Assembly: GCF_023898315.1 (NCBI RefSeq)
Contig: NC_064616.1
Location: 295,604,934-295,668,933, forward strand
Length of the DNA stretch: 64,000 nt
Origin: Schistocerca nitens
Taxonomy: Eukaryota; Arthropoda; Insecta; Orthoptera; Acrididae
Reading direction: 5' to 3'
Position 1 is the stretch's first letter. Every line of letters starts with the position of its first letter. The notes beneath the pieces are model-generated. The model was given only the letters and a program-made list of their open reading frames with translations, had not been told where the DNA came from and ran no database searches. The position numbers and the translations under genes were made by a program. Positions 1 to 9,159 of the stretch are shown here, in pieces.

Positions 1-307
1 CAGCAGAAGACTTCACAAACGACACAGCTGCCGCTCTCCGAACCAGAACATTCAGTAAGATACAGTTGTACAAATCTTCAATAAAAGTTATCTTATGTAA
101 AAATGATGTTTCATTCGACCTCATACCCGAGCCAAGGAAGAACCCACCCTGCCCACATGTTGTTAAGAGAGAAAAGTTAATTTATTTAATATTTTCACCC
201 TGACAGAATGCTTTAGAATGCTCATCCTGACAACTGACAGCATCAAAAGAGAAAACCCAGTTACATTTAGTGACAGAAGTGTCACATTTAGTAGCAGAAA
301 TGTTACA
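1..307 (+). repeat. 3' portion of the left (5') LTR
   Basis: Bases 1-307 align with 7066-7370 with a few substitutions and a 2-base indel. A polyadenylation signal AATAAA is at 80-85, matching the copy at 7145-7150. The inferred LTR end is TGTTACA at 301-307, in line with 7364-7370. The last 20 bases are more diverged (4 differences) than the rest, so the exact end is slightly uncertain. Confidence 0.85.
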
Positions 308-536
308 TTTGTGTCAGAGAAAAAACCCTTGGCTCAATATGAGGTGTGAATGACAGTCACTAAAGGTCCACAGTTAGTATTGTTTAATGTGTGAAAGAAT
401 AGGGGTTTGCATAGCAGTCATAATATTTTCTTTATTTGGGTGTTTGTTCTCTCTCATAATTTTAAGAGTTTGTCGAAAATATTTAAACATCCTTTTCATT
501 CAGTGTGGTAAGATTGTGTAACTAACAGTTTGTAAA

Positions 537-1460
537 ATGATGACACGAAATCGTACAAAGTCAGAGTCAGCACCACAAGTGGTTTATACTGATGAAGCTA
601 TTCAGAGCTTAGTTAATCAGATAGCACAGCTTAAAAGTGATAATAATGCATTATTTAAACAGTTGAGTGAGGTTAGACAAACCAGTTCAATCCCTCCCAG
701 CCTAGATTCCTCAGCATCAGCCTTAGTAACTCCTTTTTCAGGTAAACCTGGCGAGGACATAACAGCCTTTTTTGATGATTTAGTAGCAGCTGCAAAGTTA
801 GGATCATGGTCAGATGAACAGCTCTTAGAAATGACAAAGTTAAGATTGCTAGGAGAGGCTAAAGCACACGTATTATACCATGAAGAATTACGGAATGCTC
901 CAACATTTGAGGAATTGAAGAAAGGATTACTTAAACGTTTTCAAAAACAGAACAGCTGTAGATTTTATAGGGAACAGTTAAACACTATCACTCAGAGGCA
1001 AAACGAGTCGTTAGAGAGTTTTGTAGATAGGATTAGAAAAGTTAATATTAACACCTATCAGTTGACAACTAATGGTGAAGCAAATAAAGTTATTTTACAA
1101 GAGGCAGAAAATAGAGCTCTGGATACATTTTTACGTGGGTTACCTCTTGAAACGTCCCGTCATGTCAGGGCAGAGTTTCCTAAAAATTTAGCGGAAGCTG
1201 TATCTGTGGCGATAGCTTTCAAAGAAATAGACATTGCCACCAGATACAAGGAGAAGCGAAATGTATTTTCAGCAGGAGTACGATGTTTTAGGTGCGATCG
1301 ACAGGGTCATATAGCAAAAAACTGCAGACAACCTCAATGCACTAATTGTCAAAGAATAGGTCACACATTCAAGGAATGCAGGTCTAAGAAACTTTTTGGA
1401 AATAGAAATCAGTTAAACTCAAACGGGAATGTCGGAGCCGCCGCCAGGCATTCCCAATAA
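537..1460 (+). CDS. gag: Gag-like protein of the gypsy-type element
   Basis: This 307-residue ORF encodes the structural (capsid/nucleocapsid) protein that packages element RNA in cytoplasmic particles. The N-terminus is Gln/Ser-rich. Residues about 65-230 have the helical retrotransposon Gag capsid pattern (PGED..AFFDDL, LRLLGEAKAHV, LESFVDRIRKV, FLRGLP). Two CCHC zinc knuckles follow at about 250-263 (CFRC...GHIAKNC) and 268-281 (CTNC...GHTFKEC). The start is the first ATG of the frame, about 230 bases after the LTR end, and an in-frame ATG follows directly. The pol frame is open from about 1406, so gag and pol overlap by about 55 bases in a -1 relation, as expected if pol is made by frameshifting. 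I saw no textbook slippery heptamer in the overlap. The ORF appears intact. Confidence 0.88.
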   Translation: MMTRNRTKSESAPQVVYTDEAIQSLVNQIAQLKSDNNALFKQLSEVRQTSSIPPSLDSSASALVTPFSGKPGEDITAFFDDLVAAAKLGSWSDEQLLEMTKLRLLGEAKAHVLYHEELRNAPTFEELKKGLLKRFQKQNSCRFYREQLNTITQRQNESLESFVDRIRKVNINTYQLTTNGEANKVILQEAENRALDTFLRGLPLETSRHVRAEFPKNLAEAVSVAIAFKEIDIATRYKEKRNVFSAGVRCFRCDRQGHIAKNCRQPQCTNCQRIGHTFKECRSKKLFGNRNQLNSNGNVGAAARHSQ

Positions 1461-1477
1461 AATTTCATGCCATTAAG

Positions 1478-3256
1478 GTGAATGTGAAGGTGGAATGCTG
1501 GTTATCTGCTACCATACAGGATAAAGAGGCAAGGATACTAGTGGATACAGGCGCAAACGTATCAGTAGTAAGTAATGAATGTATTGGAGAAAAGAAATAT
1601 GACCCTCCAAGGTATAGATTGAGTGGAGTAGGAGGAGGTACAGTGAAGTCATTAGGATGTACATCACTGATTTTCTATATTCATGGTGTACAATTTCAGG
1701 AAGATGTAGAAGTGGTAACAAAGGTAACTGACGGGTACGACGCGATCCTAGGACTGGATTTCCTGAATAAACATCATGCTAAAATCGACCTCAGACAGCA
1801 AACTGTAGAACTTAGCGGAATAGTGTTTCAGCTAGGTGACACCGCTGCAAAGGGCCCACTGCCGCAAGATTTCCCCAACCGGAAGGCGAAATCAACTGCA
1901 CTGCGTGCAACGTCCTTGAAGGTTGATTCGCGGGGTCGGATACCATCTGGCTCAGGAAAACTTTTCTGGATGACCGTTGACCCCGAAGTACCTACAGATA
2001 CAGTATGTCTAATAGAGCTATTAGAGGAAAATGAGGAATTAGATGTATCACATTGTTTTGTACGTAGAAGTGTTGTACGGGTTCAAGACGTTGAGGGAGA
2101 AAGAAAAGTACCAGTACATATTGACAATTTTGGAGTGGAGGACAAAGAGTTGCATAAGGGAATATTATTAGCTACAGTCAGTACTTTTGAAGAAGAAGAT
2201 TTCATTTGGTCAGATATTAACGATGGTCAGAAACCAGATGCCTATAAAACCGCATTACGCCAGAAGATTGAGCATTTGAAAGGAAATGATAGAGACACGA
2301 TAGAAGCAGTTTTAGTTGAGTTTCAAGATTTATTTAATGCAGAAGGTCCATTGCCAGCAACAGATATCACACAGCATAGGATCCCAACAGGAAATAGCGC
2401 CCCAGTTTATAGGAAGCCTTATAGAGTTGCGCATCACTTACAGCCAGTACTGGATGAATTTATAGAACAGCATCTAAAAGATGGAATTATAGAATATTCT
2501 GATTCACCTTATAATTCAAATATCGTAATTATTCCAAAGAAGTCTCCCGATGGTACAAAACGATATAGATTTTGTTGTGACTACAGACACCTTAACAAAC
2601 AAACTATCTCAGATGTTTATCCTCTTCCAAACATTACAGATATCATTGACAGTTTGGGTAACAGTAAATACTTTTCAACAATCGATCTACGTAGCGGATA
2701 TCATCAATTGGAAGTTGCTCCTGGAGATAGGCATAAAACAGCATTTTCTACCCCTGGAGGCCATTGGCAATTTAAAAGAATGCCTTTCAGTTCGAAAAAT
2801 GCACCAGCAACTTTTCAAAGACTACTCGATGGAGTATTGCGAGGACTCAAAATTCAGCAATGTTGTGTATATCTAGACGATATTATTGTATTCTCCAAAG
2901 ACATTAATGAACATGCTGTGCGTCTGCGTAACGTTTTTCAGAGACTTAGAAAAGCTAAATTAACATTAAATATGGAAAAATGTAGTTTTGCATTGACAGA
3001 GGTTACATACCTAGGGCATGTCATTAGTGAAAAAGGAATTAAAACAGATCCTCAATTAATTTCGGCAGTTAAGGACTTCCCAACACCACAACGCATTAAG
3101 GAAGTACAAAGTTTCATTGGTCTCGCATCATATTACCGAAAATATGTTCAAAATTTTGCTGAAATTGCCCGACCCTTAAACCAATTATTGAAAAAGGGTG
3201 CAAAATTTCATTGGTCATTTGTGAATCAGCATTTCAAACCCTTAAAGATAAGTTAA
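1478..3256 (+). CDS. pol: Pol, first part: protease and reverse transcriptase
   Basis: This 592-residue frame starts at a GTG here but is open upstream to about 1406, fitting a -1 fusion with gag rather than separate initiation. The aspartic protease active site is DTGA at residues 23-26, with the second conserved block ILGLDFL near 91-97. The reverse transcriptase runs from about 310 to 560: the RFCCDYRHLN block, then STIDLRSGYHQ with the first catalytic Asp, then YLDD at about 465-468. The usual FGLKNAP motif reads FSSKNAP, which is odd. The frame ends in the connection between RT and RNase H. The family normally continues without a stop, and the rest lies in another frame from 3211. The break is therefore most simply a one-base indel near 3211-3230, although programmed shifting cannot be excluded. 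Confidence 0.88.
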   Translation: MNVKVECWLSATIQDKEARILVDTGANVSVVSNECIGEKKYDPPRYRLSGVGGGTVKSLGCTSLIFYIHGVQFQEDVEVVTKVTDGYDAILGLDFLNKHHAKIDLRQQTVELSGIVFQLGDTAAKGPLPQDFPNRKAKSTALRATSLKVDSRGRIPSGSGKLFWMTVDPEVPTDTVCLIELLEENEELDVSHCFVRRSVVRVQDVEGERKVPVHIDNFGVEDKELHKGILLATVSTFEEEDFIWSDINDGQKPDAYKTALRQKIEHLKGNDRDTIEAVLVEFQDLFNAEGPLPATDITQHRIPTGNSAPVYRKPYRVAHHLQPVLDEFIEQHLKDGIIEYSDSPYNSNIVIIPKKSPDGTKRYRFCCDYRHLNKQTISDVYPLPNITDIIDSLGNSKYFSTIDLRSGYHQLEVAPGDRHKTAFSTPGGHWQFKRMPFSSKNAPATFQRLLDGVLRGLKIQQCCVYLDDIIVFSKDINEHAVRLRNVFQRLRKAKLTLNMEKCSFALTEVTYLGHVISEKGIKTDPQLISAVKDFPTPQRIKEVQSFIGLASYYRKYVQNFAEIARPLNQLLKKGAKFHWSFVNQHFKPLKIS

Positions 3257-4815
3257 CACACAGTCCAGTATTAGCCTACCCAGATTATAATAAAGAATTT
3301 ATTTTATCCTGTGACGCAAGTGGTCATTCAGTAGGAGTTGTTTTGAGTCAGAATATTAATGGTGCGGAACACCCCATAGCCTACACTTCGAGACAACTAG
3401 CAACGGCAGAAAGAAATTATTCCACAACGGAGAAAGAATTGTTAAGTGTTATTTATGGCATCAAATACTTAAAATCCTACTTGTATGGTAGGAAATTCAA
3501 GGTTATTACAGACCACGCAGCTTTAAAATGGTTGCTTGGGTTAAAGGATCCATCTAGTCATCTCACGCGTTGGGCCCTATGTCTTTCCGAAATGGATTTC
3601 GAAGTTATCCATAAACCAGGCAAAAAACACACGAATGCAGATTGTCGAAGTCGGAAAATAGCACTTTTGGAAGCAACAGGCCGAGATGCTGAGGACTGGA
3701 GAAGGGCACAAGATAAGGATACAGAATGCAAAAAATACGCATCTCAAAAACAATTTTGCTTTGAAGATGGTGTATTATGCCATAAAACAAAACTTGGACT
3801 GCGAATTGTTGTTCCCCAACACCTTAGACAAGACATAATGGAAGAGGCCCACGATCATATCCTTGCAGGACACGGTGGACAGCGGACAACCGAAAGACGT
3901 GTAGCAGAGCGATTTTGGTGGCAAACCAGAAAGCAGGATGTTGCGCAGTACGTTCGTAAATGCATTGTGTGCGCACAACGAGCTGAACTTTCTCGTTCAA
4001 AAATACCCTTACAGAGACTCCCCGAGGCTTCATGTCCATTTCAAATCTGTGGACTGGATCTCTACGGGCCATTTCATAAAACACTGGCTGGTAATAAGTA
4101 TGTCCTTACAATTATAGATCACTTTTCACACTATCTAGCTATGGTGAGTCTCCCAGATCAGCAAGCAAATACAGTTGCCCAAGCTTCAGTTAACAACTGG
4201 ATACTTAAATTTGGCGTACCTGAAGCTATTATCACAGATCAGGGATCTAATTTTATGTCTGAATTAATGAAACAGCTATGCCACTTACTAAAAATACGTA
4301 AATTACGCACAACTCCGTTACACCCTCAGTGCAACGGGCGCACGGAAAGAGTTCATCGGACAATTGGCAAGATGCTTAGTTATTATATTAACGAACAACA
4401 TTCTAATTGGGATACGTATTTACCAATAATCGTGTCGGTATACAACGCCAAAACGCATGAAGCAACTGGCATGTCACCTTATGAAGTGGTCTATGGGAGA
4501 AAAATGCCGTCCCCTTTTGATGTAATCAGGCAGAAAAACGGAAAAGTCGGAGAAACAGTAAGAGATTTCAGTCGAATGATGAAGGATGTATGGAAAAAGG
4601 TTCAAAAATCTAATACAAAGGCTTTGGAACGACAGGAACGATTAGGTAATGCCCAAGCTAAATATCCAAATTACAAAATCGGTCAGTGGGTGATGTTTTC
4701 AACTCCATATATTGCGAAAGGAAAAACGAAGAAATTTGTAACAAACTACAGAGGTCCTTATCAAATTATTGAGATCACGTCACCAGTCAACGTTAAACTG
4801 CAACTGCCCACTTGA
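3211..4815 (+). CDS. pol: Pol, second part: RNase H and integrase, shifted frame
   Basis: This 534-residue frame continues pol after the frame break. The first residues repeat the end of the RT connection (ESAFQTLKDKL). RNase H follows from about residue 30 (LSCDASGHSVG, then STTEKELLSVIYG and TDHAALKWLLG). Integrase has an HHCC zinc module at about 210-255 (H, H, then CIVC) and the catalytic triad D283 (GLDLYGP), D343 (TDQGSNF) and E379 (NGRTERVH), with exactly 35 residues between the last two. The C-terminal part is a chromodomain-free gypsy integrase tail ending near QLPT. The ATG at 3211 overlaps the previous frame and is unlikely to be a real start. Catalytic residues are intact, so the frame break may be the only serious lesion in pol. 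Confidence 0.87.
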   Translation: MVICESAFQTLKDKLTHSPVLAYPDYNKEFILSCDASGHSVGVVLSQNINGAEHPIAYTSRQLATAERNYSTTEKELLSVIYGIKYLKSYLYGRKFKVITDHAALKWLLGLKDPSSHLTRWALCLSEMDFEVIHKPGKKHTNADCRSRKIALLEATGRDAEDWRRAQDKDTECKKYASQKQFCFEDGVLCHKTKLGLRIVVPQHLRQDIMEEAHDHILAGHGGQRTTERRVAERFWWQTRKQDVAQYVRKCIVCAQRAELSRSKIPLQRLPEASCPFQICGLDLYGPFHKTLAGNKYVLTIIDHFSHYLAMVSLPDQQANTVAQASVNNWILKFGVPEAIITDQGSNFMSELMKQLCHLLKIRKLRTTPLHPQCNGRTERVHRTIGKMLSYYINEQHSNWDTYLPIIVSVYNAKTHEATGMSPYEVVYGRKMPSPFDVIRQKNGKVGETVRDFSRMMKDVWKKVQKSNTKALERQERLGNAQAKYPNYKIGQWVMFSTPYIAKGKTKKFVTNYRGPYQIIEITSPVNVKLQLPT

Positions 4816-5201
4816 ACTACCATTGTGCATGCAAGTCATTTAAAACCTTTTAAGGGCGCTCCAGACGTAATTCCTTCAACAATAGTGTCTGCTTTTCCGA
4901 ACCGTGGAGGAAGTACCTGAAAAGGAAAAAGAGTGGCCACGCCAGCACAACTTACAGACATGGCACCATATGATCTTCGACCAAGAGTGCGAATGTCCTA
5001 GTGGAATCTCAGTAGACTGTGGATAGTATACAAATGTAGATAATTAATAAATGATAATGGTTTATTTTTTAAGAAAAAAAAGGTTGAACGTAGATTGATG
5101 TAGATCTTGTAGTTAACAATGTATTTCCTCTTTTCTTTATTTTTGTTTTTCCTAGGTTCGTAGGTCCATAACCATGTTGTTTGCTTTTTTCAGAAAACGC
5201 C

Positions 5202-5510
5202 ATGCAAAGCATTCCTACACAAAACCTATCCTACCTCAATGACTCCCTTGACAGTTCCCTTCTGAAGTCATTAGATACGTTCATAAACTCACAGCAAGGC
5301 AAAATTGATGCCAATGTTATGATGCAACATGTCATAATATTAAAAGGTGAACGCAAAACTAAAATTATAATGCTAGGAACGGGTATATCTGGAACCTTTG
5401 TGTTGGTGTTTCTGCTTTGTACAGTTTTCTTTTATTTAAGACGAAAAAATAAGCCAAATAATAATATACCACTTCATCAAATCCCTGTTAACTGGACACC
5501 ACACTCTTAA
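5202..5510 (+). CDS. Small membrane-anchored third ORF, envelope-tail-like remnant
   Basis: This ORF encodes about 102 residues from the first ATG; the frame is open from 5181. It has a hydrophilic N-terminal two thirds, one strong transmembrane segment (about residues 62-83, rich in I, L, V, F), then a basic stop-transfer stretch (RRKNK) and a short tail. It sits where errantiviruses carry env. Directly upstream is a pyrimidine tract ending in CAG (about 5182-5191), a good splice acceptor, as expected for a spliced third ORF. It is far shorter than known envelope proteins (normally over 400 residues) and lacks a recognisable surface domain, so it looks like only the anchor end of one, or an unrelated accessory membrane protein. 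No homologue was identified by eye. Confidence 0.5.
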   Translation: MQSIPTQNLSYLNDSLDSSLLKSLDTFINSQQGKIDANVMMQHVIILKGERKTKIIMLGTGISGTFVLVFLLCTVFFYLRRKNKPNNNIPLHQIPVNWTPHS

Positions 5511-5935
5511 CTGGTGTACTTCAGTGGTTACTTTTGAGCATTAGTGTATTAATTTTGTTTATTCTACTTCACTATTTACTAAACAGTCTTATGTTAAAGT
5601 AAACAATACTGTAGAATAGATATTCTTGCATTAATATACGGTAGATTAAACAGGTGTTGCTATGTAACTTTCTAAGTGAATAATCTATTTTTGTTTATTC
5701 ATTGTCATCAAGATTTGTTACACTTATTACAACCATTCATGTAAGAACTATGTGATTCATGACCATACAGTGCTTTAGTAAAGTGATAAAGTAGTTTCAA
5801 CATACTTAATGTTAAGCATGTGCAATATTCTAAGTCGAGAGTTTTCATTGCTTATGTTAGTGCTTTTGCCGTGTGAAGAGTGGAGGAATGTTGAGTGGTA
5901 AATTCGAGGGCGAATTTCTCCGAAGGGTGGAGGAA
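5511..5935 (+). other. 3' non-coding region and polypurine tract of the gypsy element
   Basis: AT-rich sequence with no ORF between the third ORF and the right LTR. A purine-rich stretch (GAAGGGTGGAGGAA, 5922-5935) immediately precedes the LTR start TGTTGAG and fits a polypurine tract. The tract plus LTR start also occurs 48 bases upstream (about 5880-5900), so 5888 is an alternative LTR start. Confidence 0.55.
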
Positions 5936-6137
5936 TGTTGAGTGGTACTTAAGTAAATAAATTAGTGAAATCAAAGTGAACTAGAAATTAGAATATAAAT
6001 GAAAAACTTGGTTTAGTTTAGAGAGTTACATACTCGCAAACAGCGGGCAGAACAGCAGAACAGAAGAGACAATGACCGTGAAGACAGCAAGTTCCACATA
6101 AGTGGGCGCTGTCGATTCAGCCGTCAGGGCATCGCCC

Positions 6138-6382
6138 GACCGGCTCACGTGTTTCTCAGTTGTCGTATGTGAGCAAAGGCCCTCGCCTACATCCCAAGAG
6201 CCAATGACCGACGTTAAGAAGATTCTTCGAGAAGCTTTTCAATGTGACAGAAGAGGCAATGACCGGCTCACGTGTTTCTCAGTCGTCACATGGGATCAAA
6301 GGCCCTAGCATACATTCCAAGAGCTAATGACCGACGTTAAGAAGATTCTTCGAGGAGCTTCTCAATGTGACAGAAGAGGCAA
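6138..6382 (+). repeat. Two-copy 123-bp tandem repeat inside the LTR (U3)
   Basis: Copy 1 (6138-6260) and copy 2 (6261-6382) both begin GACCGGCTCACGTGTTTCTC and end in GACAGAAGAGGCAAT, differing at roughly a dozen sites. A partial third unit (CAATGACCG) flanks each side. The E-box CACGTG occurs in both copies. Such duplications in U3 often act as enhancer repeats; here that role is inference. Confidence 0.85.
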
Positions 6383-6455
6383 TGACCGTAAAGTCGTTCA
6401 CCTCCAGTAAATTGAAGTGAATAAATACGCGAGACGCAGTGGGCCAGACAGATGA

Positions 6456-6512
6456 AGACGGAGGGAGACGGAGACGGAGACAGAGACGGAGACGAAGAAG
6501 ACGAAGAAGTAG
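6456..6512 (+). repeat. Purine-rich (GGAGAC)n / (GAAGAC)n simple repeat
   Basis: Imperfect hexamer repeats GGAGAC grading into GAAGAC/GAAGAAG, located about 30-90 bases after the TATA-like AATAAATACG in the LTR. Probably transcribed leader sequence of the element. Confidence 0.8.
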
Positions 6513-7000
6513 CAGTAGTTTTCAGTCAGTTTTGGTGCTGAAGACCGTCATGCAAGAAGAGTCTACATCATGCACAGACGCACCAAGTCCGCCACTGTAA
6601 TGGAATAGCAAGCAGCAGCCGCGGCGCCAGAAGACAGAAGTTAAAAAGTATTTGAAGTCTAATTTTTACGTACCCGGGTGACTCGTGAGGATGGGAAGGA
6701 GACGGCCTCATCTCAGCAGTCACCTGTGAGCTGGGATGAAGACCTGACAGCCGAAGACTGGCAAGCGGGAGTTCGTGGTTCGAGTCCGGGACACTGGCCT
6801 TGCCCCGCCGCGCCGCTCCGCTGGCCGACGCACAACACACGCGGCCGCTTAGAGAAGAGAAACACTGGGACGCCACACCCAAGGTATCATCTGATGCACG
6901 ACTTCGCTCGCAATAATTAAACCGGCCACCTCACACTGCGCGTCTCCAGTCAGCTGGGCGAGACGGCGACACGAGATACACACCGCTACGCGTAATCAGA

Positions 7001-7060
<60 letters not shown>
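7001..7060 (+). repeat. (CCG)n microsatellite in the LTR
   Basis: About 60 bases of almost perfect CCG triplets. The window begins with the LTR sequence that follows this tract, so the left LTR copy of the tract lies just outside. A Poly-Ala frame on the minus strand across it is a composition artefact. Confidence 0.95.
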
Positions 7061-7370
7061 TGCCGCAGCAGAAGACTTCACAAACGACACAGTTGCCGCT
7101 CTCCGAACCAGAACATTCAGTAAGATACAGTTGTACAAATCTTCAATAAAAGTTATCTTATGTAAAAATGATGTTTCATTCGACCTCATACCCGAGCCAA
7201 GGAAGAACCCACCCTGCCCACATGTTGTTAAGAGAGAAGTTAATTTATTTAATATTTTCACCCTGACAGAATGCTTTAGAATGCTCACCCTGACAATTGA
7301 CAGCATCAAAAGAGAAAACCCAGTTACATTTAGTGACAGAAGTGTCACATTTAGTAAGACAATTGTTACA

Positions 7371-9150
7371 CTGTTTATTAATGTTTCATATGTGAACACT
7401 CTTTAATCTCAACTGACATAAATCCCATATAACTGACTTTAAAAGTTACTAAGGAGAATATATCTCATGTGATGTACAGAAGGTATTAAACAGCATATTT
7501 AGTACATAAAACAAAGTTTCAGGACTTGATGTGAATGCTAGACAGGAAAGTTACCTATGGGTTGGGGCATGTAATGAGAACTCTAGGGAGGCAGCTGAAA
7601 GATGTGGGTGGATCCACTCCCCACACTGCTGTATGGCTGGACCAGTCAACTTGCAAGAGATTGTGGGTGCTGTGTAACGTACTCAAGCACCTGTCGACTG
7701 AATCTGTGTTGTGACTAAAATTTGTGAATTGTTGACCAAGACTGCTAAAGACAGTGTTATTCAGCATAAATGCATGTTTTTATTTTTTTATTTTTTTTAT
7801 TTAATTTTTTTGTTATTTTTTTATTGGGGGATTGACTTTCCAATCATTACATCATAAACTTAGGCCCTAATATTTTTCCATTATTTTGTTCTTTCATGAG
7901 TCAGCATATCCTTGAATACTCTGGCTTATGTGGCTGACTGATTCCTACTCATGATTGTGTATATTCTTCTGGTCTGTACCTGTCATTGTGAGTTTTTCAA
8001 GTCAGCTCACTTATCATACACTTAGGCTCTGAAATTTTTTTCTTTACTCTTTTGAAGATTTTGAAGGTTTGATTGTATAGGTCTTAACTTAAAATTTATA
8101 AATTCTAGTAATTTACATTGTCTCTGTATTATTTCTATATTTTAGTAGTGTAATGTTGTAGTATTATTTACTTGTGTCAGTATGTTCCACAGATGTGAAA
8201 ATCTGAATACCATATCCTGATATATGTATAGGTTATGATTTGTATAGTAGATATTTTTCTCATGTTCTCTATAATATGTATGTATCAGATACTCCTATAC
8301 ATCAATCTGCTATCTTGGGCATCATTTTATACACCATTTGGCAAACCTTATAGTCTGTCACAAAATATTGTAAACCTTCTTTTTCCAAATTTTGTGAGGG
8401 GGGGATATTATAATGGGCCACTCTCCTCTAAAAAAAAAAAAAAAAAAAAGAAATAACAAAAAACCACATATACTATTGCTTCTTGTATAGGTGAACATTA
8501 TATCAGCTGTCTAACTGAATGAAATTCATATGATTTTGTATACAATGTCTTATGTTTCAGGCTAAAATATGTAGAAAGAAATCAATTTCTTAGTACTCTG
8601 TAGGTGCACTTAAAATTACTCCTCTTTTAAAAATATTTGAAATTACGAAATTTCTGGCACACTTAAAATTCATATTATTAATTGCACAGTCTAATGCTAA
8701 TTATTAAATTTAATTCTGCACTCATTTATAAAATAATGATACAAACTAGTACAGATTCCTTTTGTGTCAAGAAAGTTTGTAAACTCTCTTGCTTTGTAAA
8801 CTCTTTGGAATACTGTGAGTTCTGCAGAATGTAAGTAGTAGTGGTCATGCCTCTGATGGAATCAGACATGTATTTGATTTTGTCACTAATAATGTAATTT
8901 GTTGTGTGATGGAAGTGAAAATTGTTAAGTCAGTGTGATTTAGAAGAATGGGGTAAAATAAAAGATATTCATAGCAACAGGCAAATCTTCATCAGTTATT
9001 TCGCCTTCAGGAACCCGCAACGTTATAAAAATTACAGCCTCAAGAATGTTCTCCTAGACACAACAAGAATTAGAGCCAACAACAACAACAACGAGATAAT
9101 AAAGATAAGTAAAAAGTTTTTCTTTTGTACATCTTACACCTCTCAAAGCT
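7371..9150. other. Intergenic, AT-rich, nothing recognised
   Basis: No frame with protein-like composition longer than about 90 residues. Contains T-rich runs (about 7775-7825) and a 20-base A run at 8430-8449 that could be an old retroposon tail, but no target duplication or element body was recognised. Confidence 0.6.
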
Positions 9151-9159
9151 TTCAAAATT

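Larger units (their letters stand above)
1..7370 (+). mobile_element. Ty3/gypsy-type LTR retroelement, left end outside the window
   Basis: The first 307 bases match 7066-7370 at about 97 percent, so they are the 3' part of a left LTR and the stretch ending at 7370 is the right LTR. Between them lie, in order, gag (two zinc knuckles), pol (protease, reverse transcriptase, RNase H, integrase) and a short membrane-anchored ORF. This is the order of gypsy/errantivirus-like insect retroelements. LTR divergence of a few percent implies a moderately recent insertion. Pol carries one frame break, so this copy is probably not autonomous. No canonical TGG primer-binding site was seen right after position 307. 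The 5' LTR start and the target duplication lie outside the window. Confidence 0.9.
5936..7370 (+). repeat. Right (3') LTR of the gypsy element
   Basis: The last 305 bases match the window start. The first 1.13 kb has no second copy inside the window, so the 5' edge is inferred from the polypurine tract and the TG...CA rule. It contains a two-copy 123-bp tandem repeat, a TATA-like AATAAATACG near 6419-6428 followed by a purine-rich (GGAGAC) run, a CCG microsatellite (7001-7060) and an AATAAA signal at 7145-7150. That is a plausible U3-R-U5 order. Confidence 0.75.

Noticed and set aside
1509-4084. Minus-strand frames opposite gag-pol (for example 3824-4084)
   Set aside because: Shadows of the pol reading frame on the other strand.
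6138-6382. CRISPR-like array from the spaced repeats
   Set aside because: Only two long tandem units in an LTR, in a eukaryotic context; no short repeats with unique spacers.
6986-7399. A poly-alanine protein on the minus strand
   Set aside because: It is the CCG microsatellite read in one frame inside an LTR.
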